In this document: positions 34,289 to 42,735 of the stretch, piece after piece | How the letters are laid out: every line of letters begins with the position of its first letter | Position numbering within the stretch: position 1 is the stretch's first letter | Assembly: GCA_964619265.1 (NCBI GenBank) | Contig: CAZUCE010000024.1 | Span: forward strand, 1 to 62,638 | From: CAZUCE01 sp964619265 | Lineage (GTDB): Bacteria; Planctomycetota; UBA1135; GCA-002686595 | DNA length: 62,638 bases | Reading direction: 5' to 3' | Notes under the pieces: generated by a model | The model's input: only the letters and a program-made list of their open reading frames with translations | Told to the model about the DNA's origin: nothing | The model's database searches: none | Made by a program: the position numbers and the translations under genes

Positions 34289-34780
34289 TCAGGCGAACTT
34301 GGCCGCAAGAGCGCTGGCCACAGGTGAAGGGACGAAGGGCTTCGGGTCACCGCCGAGGGCCGCGACCTCGCGGACGATCGTGCTCGTGACGTGGGCGACC
34401 GCCGGGTCGGGAACCAGCAGCACGGTATCCAGCGCGGGGAGCATCGCTCGGTTGTTGCGCGCCAAGGTGACCTCGTAGTCGAAATCGGTGCCCGAGCGGA
34501 CGCCGCGCACGATCACATCGCAGCTGTGTTCGCGGGCTCCTTCGACGACCAATCCATCAAAACGAACCACGGACACCCGCTCTTCACCCGCGAGACACTC
34601 ACGCAGCAGCTGCTCGCGCTCTTCGATCGCAAACAGGGTGCGTTTCGTGGGGTGAGCCGCCAAAGCGACGGTCACACGATCGAACAGCTCGAGCGCCCGC
34701 CTGACAAGGGCCAGATGGCCGAGTGTCGGAGGATCGAACGTGCCCGGGAAGAGCGCGTGGACGGGTCGAGAGTCGGACAT
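34289..34780 (-). CDS. coaD: Phosphopantetheine adenylyltransferase
   Basis: Catalyses the penultimate step of coenzyme A synthesis (4'-phosphopantetheine plus ATP gives dephospho-CoA). At 163 residues it is the normal size. The nucleotidyltransferase motif TLGH (residues 19-22, in GTFDPPTLGHL) is present, as are AAHPTKRTLF, the RGVRSGTDFDYE substrate loop and the ISSTxVR equivalent VTSTIVREVA. I start it at MSDSRPVHALF, the normal N-terminus. It is the first gene of the small housekeeping operon and divergent from comEC. Confidence 0.97.
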   Translation of the reverse strand: MSDSRPVHALFPGTFDPPTLGHLALVRRALELFDRVTVALAAHPTKRTLFAIEEREQLLRECLAGEERVSVVRFDGLVVEGAREHSCDVIVRGVRSGTDFDYEVTLARNNRAMLPALDTVLLVPDPAVAHVTSTIVREVAALGGDPKPFVPSPVASALAAKFA

Positions 34781-34923
34781 CGCGGCGGAGAGTGTACGGC
34801 CTCGGACGGCTGGTCTGTCCGGACGGGCCGGGTTGCTGATTCGGCGCCGGCTGAGCGTCAGGCGGTAACCGAGCTTGAGGCCGAACGTCCACCGGGCTGG
34901 GTCTTGCCCGAAGACCGCCCTGC

Positions 34924-37503
34924 ATGTCGACTTCCAACTTCTCTCCCAGCGCGAGCCCCCCCGCCGCGACACCCGACCGGGCCCAGGTCGGAGGCTCCCC
35001 CAGCGCTCGGGTGGCCCCGGCGCCCTTGCTCGCGCTCGGCTTGGCCCTGTGCGCCGGTCAGTGGATCGCGCTCGCTTCAGGGGCCGATCGGGCTCGCGTC
35101 GCAGGGGCCCTGCTGGTGGTCTGCACCCTAGCGCTGGCCGGGGTTTGTCGATTTCTGGCGAGCCCCGGGATCTTCCGTGGCTGGCCCCTCCAAGGGAACT
35201 GGATGCGGCCCGGCGGGTTCGGTATCGCCTTGGCCTTGGCAGCTGGCTCCAGTGCCTGGCGAGCCGCTGGCGAACTGGACCGGATTTCGTCCTCCAAAGC
35301 GAACAACTCATATGCGGAGCCCGCAGGGGTCGGTCGCTTCCGGCCGACCGGCCCGCGCACCGGCCGATTGGACACCCAGGGCTCGGCGTCCAGCCTCGCT
35401 CAACCTGCCGCGGGAAGCCTCTTGACGTTCGCAGGTCCCCGCCCGCGCGCGGACGAGCTCATCAAACTGCTCCCTCCCGGAGAGCGACGCCCCTGGGCAA
35501 GGGGACCGATCGATGCGTCCAGCCCGCTGCGCAGCAGCCGGGAAGTTCGGCTGGTTCAACCCGACGAATGCGTGCGGCTAGCACCGGCCCGCGGGTGGAG
35601 CGACCGGTTGACAAATCGCATCGCGCCCCTGCGCGCAGCCTTGGCCCGTCGTTTGGATCGCACCCTCACCGAGGTCTCCGGGCAGCCCGCGCGCGGGCTG
35701 GGTCGCGCCCTGCTCGTGGGAGATCGCTCGCAGCTGGATTCGAATCTGGCCGATCTGTTTACCCGAACCGGAACGCGGCATTTGCTAGCGCTCAGCGGCT
35801 TTCACGTCGGCGTCTTTGTGTTGACCTGCTTGGCTCCGCTGCTCGCAATCACCAGCCGAATCCTCACGATCGGCGGTGTTTGCCGCGGTGCAATCCACCG
35901 GTTGCGCTTCGTCCTGCTCGCAGGAGCTTGCTTGGTGTTCGTTCCCTTGGCCGGCGGATCGTCTCCCGTTTCGCGAGCGGGCCTGGCAGCCGCGTTGTTT
36001 TCTCTCGCCGGGCTCTTTCGAGATCGGCGCCGCTGTCCGGCTGCTGGGCTCCGCGCACCCGCGCGACAAGCGAACCTGTCCAGCGCATTTGGGTTGGCCC
36101 TTACTTTGAGTGCCCTGGCCGCCCCCCTGGCCGCGGGCGAAGCCGGTCTGCTGATGTCCTTCGCGGCGACCGCTGGCATCGCCCTCGGAGCCGTTTCGGT
36201 CGCGCGGGTTCTGCCCGGTGGCCGCTCGGACAGCTCCGAGCCGCTCGCGGACTTGGTTTGGGTTCGCTCGCGGCCGCGTCTGTGGGCCGCACTGCTTATC
36301 CGGCGACTTGGCCGATGGGCCCGACTCGGAATCGCTGCCTCGCTCGGCGCGACCCTTGCGACCGCACCGCTGGTTTGGGGGTTCTTTGGGGAGTTCTCGT
36401 GGGTTGGGCCGTTCGCGACCCTGGCGCTCACTCCAATCGTCCTGGTGTGGATGCCGCTCCTGTGGATCACCGCGCTGCTTGAAGTTTCTGGACCGGCGGC
36501 TGCCGCCCACGGTCTCGAGAGTGTCGCGCTCGGGATCCTGCGAGCCTTCGACAAATTGCCCTGGACGCCGCTCGCGCTGCCGCCGCGTCCGCTTTGGCTG
36601 CTGGTCCTCGCCGCAGGGTTGAGTTTTATCGCTTTGATTCGGACCAACGTCCGCTTCACCCGCGCCAGTGCGTTTGCGTTCGCCTGTGTGCTCGCTCCCC
36701 ACGAGGCAACCGCCCGGCGATTGAACCTTCACATGCTCGACGTCGGTCACGGTTCGGCCTTCGTGCTCAACGCTCCGGGTCTGCCGGCGCTGGTCTTCGA
36801 TGCCGGTTCGCGCGACCGACCCGGTGTGGCGCGCCGCGCCCTCGGTCCCCTGTTGCGACAACTCGATCCGGGTTCCGTGATCACCCTTGGAAGTCACACC
36901 GACGCGGATCACCGCAAAGCGCTCCCGTGGGTAGCCAGCCGCTTCGTGACCAAGCTTCACGCCGGGGCGCTGCTCAAAGAGCACGCGCTGCATCTTTCCA
37001 AGAGCACCCGGCGGATCGACCTTGAAAACGGCCGGTTGGACCTCGAACTCCAGGGTGGACCGCTCCACCTCAGCCTGGTTCGAGGCCTGTCCCGGCCCGG
37101 AAACGAGGGATCGCGAAGTCTGGTCGGCGCCATCGGGGGCCAGACCTTCGTGCTCTCAGGCGATGCGGTCAGCGACGGCCTAGGCGAAGAGCTCCGGCGC
37201 GGGTGGTTGCCCAAGGAGCCAAGGCTCCTGGTCGCTCCCCACCATGGCTCATTCGGATCGGCTGTCGTCCAAGAGCTCGAGGACTTGCGCCCTGCCCGGC
37301 TTTGGGTCAGCGTGTCCGGCTCGCCACCGATGGCCGAGGAGTACTCGCGACGGGGGTTTTTGGTCCACGTCACGGCTCGAGACGGCCCCGCGAGCCTGAC
37401 CCTGCCCGAACCTGCCCCCCCGGAGGAGCCCGGCAGCCAGCGCGCGGAAAACTCCCCCACACGAGACGCAACCAAAGCCGTTCAAGAGCCTAGAGAACCG
37501 TGA
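34924..37503 (+). CDS. comEC: ComEC/Rec2 family DNA internalisation channel
   Basis: An 859-residue inner-membrane protein for DNA uptake. The N-terminus has several helices. The conserved competence domain holds ALLVGDRSQLDSNLADLFTR and RHLLALSGFHVGVFVL (residues about 260-300), then a block of helices. The C-terminal metallo-beta-lactamase domain starts at about residue 600 (MLDVGHGSAFVL) with the metal motif SHTDADH and the LVAPHHGSFGS segment. The motif is intact, so nuclease-like activity is plausible. It is divergent from coaD, and its stop overlaps the next start (TGATG). The window also carries comM, but no pilus genes. Confidence 0.93.
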   Translation: MSTSNFSPSASPPAATPDRAQVGGSPSARVAPAPLLALGLALCAGQWIALASGADRARVAGALLVVCTLALAGVCRFLASPGIFRGWPLQGNWMRPGGFGIALALAAGSSAWRAAGELDRISSSKANNSYAEPAGVGRFRPTGPRTGRLDTQGSASSLAQPAAGSLLTFAGPRPRADELIKLLPPGERRPWARGPIDASSPLRSSREVRLVQPDECVRLAPARGWSDRLTNRIAPLRAALARRLDRTLTEVSGQPARGLGRALLVGDRSQLDSNLADLFTRTGTRHLLALSGFHVGVFVLTCLAPLLAITSRILTIGGVCRGAIHRLRFVLLAGACLVFVPLAGGSSPVSRAGLAAALFSLAGLFRDRRRCPAAGLRAPARQANLSSAFGLALTLSALAAPLAAGEAGLLMSFAATAGIALGAVSVARVLPGGRSDSSEPLADLVWVRSRPRLWAALLIRRLGRWARLGIAASLGATLATAPLVWGFFGEFSWVGPFATLALTPIVLVWMPLLWITALLEVSGPAAAAHGLESVALGILRAFDKLPWTPLALPPRPLWLLVLAAGLSFIALIRTNVRFTRASAFAFACVLAPHEATARRLNLHMLDVGHGSAFVLNAPGLPALVFDAGSRDRPGVARRALGPLLRQLDPGSVITLGSHTDADHRKALPWVASRFVTKLHAGALLKEHALHLSKSTRRIDLENGRLDLELQGGPLHLSLVRGLSRPGNEGSRSLVGAIGGQTFVLSGDAVSDGLGEELRRGWLPKEPRLLVAPHHGSFGSAVVQELEDLRPARLWVSVSGSPPMAEEYSRRGFLVHVTARDGPASLTLPEPAPPEEPGSQRAENSPTRDATKAVQEPREP

Positions 37504-38615
37504 TGAAATTCTCCCCGATTGCCTTCTGCTGGCTGTTGCTCGCTCCCTTGGGCTCCAAAGCCCTCGGGGCCCAAGAGCCCCCCACCGACCCGCTCCAGCA
37601 GGCGGCCAAGGCCTTCGAACTCGGACAACCAGCCGAGGCGTTGGCCGGTCTTGACCTGTACCTCGCCGAACACCCCGGGGCGCCAGGGGTCCTCGACCTC
37701 CTGCGCAAGCACCGGGGCCAACTGAGCTTGGCGGCACTCAACGAATTGAGAGCGGCGGACGAAGCCCTCTCCCGCCAGGAGGATCCTCTGGCCGCCCAGG
37801 CAGCACTGATCGCGGCATCTCGCGCGGTTCGCTCCCTGCCGCCCACCAACCGGCAGTTGGCTCTCCTGGACTTTGACGATTTCGCGTTCGTTCACCTGGA
37901 GGAGTCCGGACGAGCCGAACTGCGCAGTCAATGGCTCTTGGATCCGGCACCGGCCCAACGCCGGTTAGCAGCCGAGTGGATTCGTCTCTCGCCACCGCTC
38001 GACGATCCGCTCGCCGCCCGCGCCCTGATTGTTCGGGCTCTGGTCGACGCCTCCGATGCCGTTCGGATCGCGAGCGCAACCTCGCTGGGCTCGTTCCAAG
38101 ACCCGAGTCTGGTCGCGCCGCTCGTGCGAGCGCTTCGCAACGGCGAACCGATCGTTCGCCGCCACGCCATCGCCGCCCTTGGATACTCCGGTTACGAGCT
38201 CGCGGTTCCAGCCCTGTTCAACGTCCTGCTCGCTCCCGCGGCGAGCCCTCTCGCACCGCCCGCCTTGGGGGGCGGTGGAGGCCCCGGGGCCTACGTGCAG
38301 ATCGGCCGGCAGTCCGCCTACGTCCAAGACTTCGACGTTGAGGTGGCAACCGGAGCGGCCATCGCCGATCCGGTGATTGGCGTACTCAGCGAAGGCGCCG
38401 TTCTCGGCGCCCGAGTTCTATCGAATCGAACCGAGCGGCGCGGCGGCTCGGTCCGCCTCTCGATCGAACGCCTGGTTGGTCAGTCGATCGGCGACTCCAA
38501 AGAGCAGTGGAACTCCTACTGGGACCAACATCGAGCGCGCTTCGAAGGAACGCTTCAGCAGGCCGCCGCCGCTCCCTACCGGCCCATCCCAGGGCCACGC
38601 CCCACGGACGAATAG
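37503..38615 (+). CDS. Secreted HEAT-repeat protein coupled to comEC
   Basis: A 370-residue protein with signal MKFSPIAFCWLLLAPLGSKALGAQ. Residues about 30-130 are helical, resembling a TPR segment (AFELGQPAEALAGLDLYLAEHPG). Residues about 150-245 contain HEAT-like repeats (ASDAVRIASATSLGSFQDPSLVAPLVRAL in two pieces, then NGEPIVRRHAIAALGYSGYELAVPAL). A glycine-rich patch GGGGGPGAYVQ follows, and the C-terminus is helical. It probably works as a periplasmic binding scaffold. The ATG lies in TGATG with the comEC stop; an in-frame GTG one codon upstream is also possible. Whether it aids DNA uptake is unknown. Confidence 0.75.
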   Translation: MKFSPIAFCWLLLAPLGSKALGAQEPPTDPLQQAAKAFELGQPAEALAGLDLYLAEHPGAPGVLDLLRKHRGQLSLAALNELRAADEALSRQEDPLAAQAALIAASRAVRSLPPTNRQLALLDFDDFAFVHLEESGRAELRSQWLLDPAPAQRRLAAEWIRLSPPLDDPLAARALIVRALVDASDAVRIASATSLGSFQDPSLVAPLVRALRNGEPIVRRHAIAALGYSGYELAVPALFNVLLAPAASPLAPPALGGGGGPGAYVQIGRQSAYVQDFDVEVATGAAIADPVIGVLSEGAVLGARVLSNRTERRGGSVRLSIERLVGQSIGDSKEQWNSYWDQHRARFEGTLQQAAAAPYRPIPGPRPTDE

Positions 38616-38736
38616 CCAGGTCCCCGAACAGTTCGGCCGAACGCACCTTGCTCGAACGATCGAACGAACCGCTCTCGCCGCAAGCTGCTAACTTGGTCCC
38701 GTCCCCGCCAGGTCGCCGTGCCGCGTTGGATCGATC

Positions 38737-40824
38737 TTGGAATCCTCGCCTTCTACTCCCTTGCTGCCGAGTTCGTTAGCTGATGGATCCAACCGGACTC
38801 CGCGGGATCTCTCCCGTGCGGTCTGGCTTGCGCTGTTCTTGGGGCTGATTGGGCTGACCGTCCTCGCCTACTCCCCAACGTTTGGGCTGCACTATCACGC
38901 GGACGACTATCCGCTCCTGGCGCGTCCAAGGCGATTGATCGACAGCCTCGGCTGGGTCGGATACCTAGGTAGCTTGTTCGGGCCACCGCCCGACAACTGG
39001 GGCGCGACCTTCTATCGCCCGTTGTGGGAGGCGAGCTTCGGCCTCGACGCCGCCCTCGGATACCGACCGGAGGTCTCCAGGTGGATCAACCTAGGCCTTC
39101 ATGGCGGAACCGCCCTCGCCACGGCAGGCCTGGCGCGCGGGCTCGGCCTTTCCAGGGCAGCCAGCCTGGTGGTCGCAACAGCCTTCGCCCTGTCCCCGGT
39201 TTGCCACGAGGTGATCGGCTGGGTCTGCGCGCGATCGACGAGCTTCGTAGACGTCTTTCTGGTCGGCGCGCTTGCGACTCAAGTTCAGTCGAAAACCGGC
39301 CGGGACCTCTGGGCCAGGCTCTCCCTTGCGCTCTTGGCCGGTGCTTTCCTCACCAAGGACTCCGCGATTCTCTATCCCGCGCTGCTGCTTCCGACGCTGC
39401 TGGCGTGCGCTGCCTTGCGAGGCGAGTCCAAGGTTCCGTTCCTGCTTCGCCACAGTCGACTTCCCCTGATCGGCTACGCGATCTTGTTCGCAGCCCGTTG
39501 GGTCATCCTCGGTCAGCCGATCGGGGGCTATGCGGACGATCGCCGATATCTCGATGGGCCGCAAGAGGTTCTCCAAGCCTTCAAGAGCCTGACACCTGGC
39601 TGGTCCTGGCCGTTCGCCGAGGCGATACCCTTCGGGCTCCCGGGCCTTGGCGCTGGCGCCTTGTTCTTCGCAAGCGTGGTCTTGGCCACGGCCTACCTGA
39701 CGAGAACCACCGACAAAGCGCAGAGCACAGCGGCCGGTGTACAAATGGCCCTTGGCTTGACGCTCAGCCTAGCGGCGCTCATCCCGGTGTTCGGCTACCA
39801 GCAACTGGGGATCGAGGCTCCCAACACGCGCTACTTCCACCTCCCCTCGGTGGGTTGGGCGCTCGTGCTCGGAGCCGCGGCCGAAGGATTCGCTGCGCGC
39901 ACGGGCAGGCCTCTCCGGTTCCTTCTTGGGTTTGGCTTGGTGCTCGCAGCCGGCCAGGGGCTCGCCCTTCGTCTCCATCTGTCGGCCTACCAGCCGGGGG
40001 ACCAACTGCTGGGAACCATCCTCGATCAAGCCGAGTCCTTGGCCACGCAGACCGACGGGCCCGTCGTGCTCATGGGAGCGCCCGATACCCTCGGAGCCGT
40101 CCTGGTCGGAGGAGAGACCCTGCCTCACGCGATGAAGCCTCCGTTCTGTTCGATTTCGAACCCCGATCGCGTCCAAGCAGTGTGCGGGGGGCCTCCGAGC
40201 TGGAAGACGCCGGATTGGATCGCAGCCCTGTCGCTGGTCAGCTCGGGCGTCGACCCGCTGGTTTGGAATCCTGCGCTCCGCCGCTTCGAACCCAACGCAT
40301 GGCCATGGGCCGAAGGCCAAATCGCGGGCCTCGTCGAGCGCTCCGAAGACGGAGTGACCGTGGCTGGCCATCCGATTCGCTTCGGTCCGGCCTTCGAAGA
40401 GTCCCTAGTTCCGGGCCTGGTCGGTCAGTTCATCCGGATCGATGTTGCCGTGCCCCGCCCCATGCTCTCCGCTCCCTCCTCGGGGGTTCGAACGAAAGTC
40501 CAAGCGCTCGGTCCGTGGTCCCTTGGCAAGCCGTCGCTGAATCCGGTACCAGGTCGCGCGCTAGCCTTTGAGATCCCGGATGCGGATCCAGGCCAAGCCA
40601 TCGTGCTGCTGATGAGCCGCAAACGACGCGCGACCCCCTTCGGCCGTTGTGGAGTTCTCCACCTCGAACGTCCTTTCGTCAAACCGATCCCTGCGGACCC
40701 GGAAAACGGCCCGGTGCACCTGGAAGTGCCCGAACTGGCAGGTTCTGGCATCTGGATCCAGGCGGTCTACCGCGCGGACAACCGGGCCCGATTGACCGAG
40801 CCCCACTTCGTGCCCGGCATGTAG
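38737..40824 (+). CDS. GT-C-like integral membrane protein
   Basis: A 695-residue protein with about 10-12 helices and a soluble C-terminal region. After the first helix (WLALFLGLIGLTVLAYSPTF) comes FGLHYHADDYPLL, an acidic pair in the first periplasmic loop as in GT-C glycosyltransferases that use lipid-linked sugars. The last 200 residues are soluble and beta-rich. The start is a TTG at 38737 (MESSPSTP); there is no later ATG before the first helix, so an unusual start codon is needed. No close family is recognised beyond the fold. It is 121 nt downstream of the HEAT-repeat gene, and its 3' end faces the aldehyde dehydrogenase. Confidence 0.65.
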   Translation: MESSPSTPLLPSSLADGSNRTPRDLSRAVWLALFLGLIGLTVLAYSPTFGLHYHADDYPLLARPRRLIDSLGWVGYLGSLFGPPPDNWGATFYRPLWEASFGLDAALGYRPEVSRWINLGLHGGTALATAGLARGLGLSRAASLVVATAFALSPVCHEVIGWVCARSTSFVDVFLVGALATQVQSKTGRDLWARLSLALLAGAFLTKDSAILYPALLLPTLLACAALRGESKVPFLLRHSRLPLIGYAILFAARWVILGQPIGGYADDRRYLDGPQEVLQAFKSLTPGWSWPFAEAIPFGLPGLGAGALFFASVVLATAYLTRTTDKAQSTAAGVQMALGLTLSLAALIPVFGYQQLGIEAPNTRYFHLPSVGWALVLGAAAEGFAARTGRPLRFLLGFGLVLAAGQGLALRLHLSAYQPGDQLLGTILDQAESLATQTDGPVVLMGAPDTLGAVLVGGETLPHAMKPPFCSISNPDRVQAVCGGPPSWKTPDWIAALSLVSSGVDPLVWNPALRRFEPNAWPWAEGQIAGLVERSEDGVTVAGHPIRFGPAFEESLVPGLVGQFIRIDVAVPRPMLSAPSSGVRTKVQALGPWSLGKPSLNPVPGRALAFEIPDADPGQAIVLLMSRKRRATPFGRCGVLHLERPFVKPIPADPENGPVHLEVPELAGSGIWIQAVYRADNRARLTEPHFVPGM

Positions 40825-40842
40825 CCGGGAAGGCCCTTGGAA

Positions 40843-42393
40843 TTAGGCGCCGGACGACGGCGCTCCGAAGCGCTTCGCGACAAAACCCTGGAAGCCTTGG
40901 ATCGCCACACGCTGGGTGTAGAACTCAAGCCCGCGCAGGCCACCCAGCTCTTCGCCCCCGCCGGCCCGGCCTGGACCGCCGTGCAAGGTCTGCGGAAGCA
41001 CCAGACTCGGCGGAAGCCCCTGACCGGCCAACCGGTCAGACCCGATCCACACGCGTCCGTGCCAGGGGGCCACACCGAGGGTGACCTCGAAGGTCCAAGC
41101 GTCGTGGTTGGAGGTCAGCGCACAGACCAGCCCGCCCCCTCCGAGGTTGACCAGCTCGGCGGCTTCGGAAGCTTCACCGGAGTACGGCAGGATGCTCGCC
41201 ACCGGGGCGAAGACTTCGCGGTCGTGGAAGACCGCCGTGCGAGCATCGTTCGCGACGATCAGCGTCGGCGCCAGAGCTTCCCCCCCGGTTGGAGCTCGCT
41301 CGGGACCGCCGCAAACCACGCGTCCCGCCGCCATGAGCTCGGCAAGTCCGGCCTGGGCGGCTTCAAATTGGCGAGCGTCGGTCAAGCATCCGACGCGAGT
41401 GCCCGACTCGCTGGGATCGCCAACCTTCTGGCGCTCGAGTTGTCCCTTTAGGTCTTCCACAAAGTCCTCGACGCCCGCGGTGGGAATCAGGATGCGCCGG
41501 ACCGCCGTGCACTTTTGGCCGGCCTTTTGGGTGAGGTCCGTGACGATGTTCGAAAGAAACGTGTCGTAGGCCTCGCTATCCCGGTCCACGTCCGGAGCCA
41601 GAACGTGTGCGTTCAGCGAGTCGGCTTCCACGTTGACGCGCACGCCGTGCTCCAGCAACGAAGGATGCGAGCGAATGACCTGGCCGGTCCGCGCCGAACC
41701 GGTAAACGCCACGCAGTCTCCGGCCCGCAGGTGATCGAGCAAGTCGCCGGGTCCGCCGGAGAGCAGCTGGAAAGCCCCCTCGGGGAGCGCCCCGCTGTCG
41801 ACGATCAGCTTCGCGATTTCTTGTGCGATCCACGCGGTCTGCTCGCCCGGCTTCTCGATCACCGGGACACCCGCCAAGATTGCGCTGGCCATTTTCTCAG
41901 CCATGCCCCATCCGGGGAAGTTGAATGCGTTCAGATGGACCGCGACGCCGGGGAGCGGTACGCGCACATGCTGACCCCAGTAGCGCGCGGTGCGCCCGAG
42001 TTGAATTCCGTCGCCGTCGGGCAGAAACGGAAGATCGGGAAGCCGCTTGCCGAACGAGGCGTAGGCAGACAGCGTTCCAGTCGCGCCGTCCAAGTCGAAC
42101 TTCGCGTCGCCGCGAGTCGAGCCGCCGTTCCGAATGGAGATTTCAATCAGCTCTTCGCGCTTTGCGTGAATCGCCTCGGAAAGGGCGCGCAACGCCGCGG
42201 CCCGCTCGGGCAGAGTCATAGCGCGCAGCGCGGGTCCGCCCTGCGTGCGCGCGTGGGATACAGCGGCACCCAAGTCGAGTCCGGTGGAGCTGCAGCGCGC
42301 GAGCTCGTCGCCGCGGAAGGGGTCGACGAGGGTGACAAACGGTTCGGTGCCCGCTTGCCAGCGGCCGCAGAGGTAGCTCTCGAGGGTCAACAT
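40843..42393 (-). CDS. Aldehyde dehydrogenase, PaaZ/BoxD-like
   Basis: NAD(P)-dependent aldehyde oxidation, 516 residues. It resembles the dehydrogenase part of PaaZ and the stand-alone 3,4-dehydroadipyl-CoA semialdehyde dehydrogenase BoxD. LESYLCGRWQAG at the start, HLNAFNFPGWGMAEKMA at the cofactor site and VIEKPGEQTAWIA are typical. The catalytic Cys is about residue 295 (AGQKCTAVRRILIP) and the general-base Glu sits in NVEADSLNAHVL. There is no C-terminal MaoC hydratase domain, unlike full PaaZ. No other phenylacetate or benzoyl-CoA genes are nearby, so the substrate is open. The ATG follows a very C-rich leader; upstream open frame is unlikely to be coding. Confidence 0.9.
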   Translation of the reverse strand: MLTLESYLCGRWQAGTEPFVTLVDPFRGDELARCSSTGLDLGAAVSHARTQGGPALRAMTLPERAAALRALSEAIHAKREELIEISIRNGGSTRGDAKFDLDGATGTLSAYASFGKRLPDLPFLPDGDGIQLGRTARYWGQHVRVPLPGVAVHLNAFNFPGWGMAEKMASAILAGVPVIEKPGEQTAWIAQEIAKLIVDSGALPEGAFQLLSGGPGDLLDHLRAGDCVAFTGSARTGQVIRSHPSLLEHGVRVNVEADSLNAHVLAPDVDRDSEAYDTFLSNIVTDLTQKAGQKCTAVRRILIPTAGVEDFVEDLKGQLERQKVGDPSESGTRVGCLTDARQFEAAQAGLAELMAAGRVVCGGPERAPTGGEALAPTLIVANDARTAVFHDREVFAPVASILPYSGEASEAAELVNLGGGGLVCALTSNHDAWTFEVTLGVAPWHGRVWIGSDRLAGQGLPPSLVLPQTLHGGPGRAGGGEELGGLRGLEFYTQRVAIQGFQGFVAKRFGAPSSGA

Positions 42394-42735
42394 CGGGGGA
42401 AGTCTCGGGGGGGAGGGTCGCAGGCGGTGGTCCCGAAAGGAACTGGAGGGCGAAGAGGGTAGCGCGAAGGGTCCCTGGATGCCCGGCTTGGGGTCCCGGT
42501 TGCAGTCGGGTGAGCGGATCCAGAAGCCGCTTGCCGCCGCCCACTGCACGCCCGAGTCCGCCCTGGACTGCCTCGCATCTCCTCCAAAACCGCGAGGACT
42601 AAAGGCGCCGGAGCACCCAGGCCGGACTCAAGCGACCTCGTGTCCACCGGCGGATTTTTGCAGCCCACCACGGTCCGCCTCCGGTTCGACTCCGCGAGCC
42701 GGTAACCCGGCTGGATCTCGCGCGTCAGAGGGGAC
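42394..42735 (+). other. Divergent promoter region between aldehyde dehydrogenase and comM genes
   Basis: 342 nt without a convincing gene. A 6-bp hairpin AGCCGG-TAAC-CCGGCT at 42697-42712 lies 23 nt before the comM ATG. A purine-rich AGAGGGG at 42727-42733 is close to that start and may be a rare Shine-Dalgarno-like site. On the other side the leader of the aldehyde dehydrogenase is C-rich. No clear -35/-10 pair can be named. Confidence 0.45.

Noticed and set aside
40843..42393. Part of a phenylacetate or benzoyl-CoA degradation operon
   Set aside because: Only the dehydrogenase is present; there are no paa or box genes on either side, so the pathway is not assigned.
42683..42693. tRNA-like T-arm sequence GGTTCGACTCC before comM
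   Set aside because: The T-stem pairs over only three bases, and no acceptor or anticodon stem can be formed with the flanks, so it is not a tRNA or tmRNA end.
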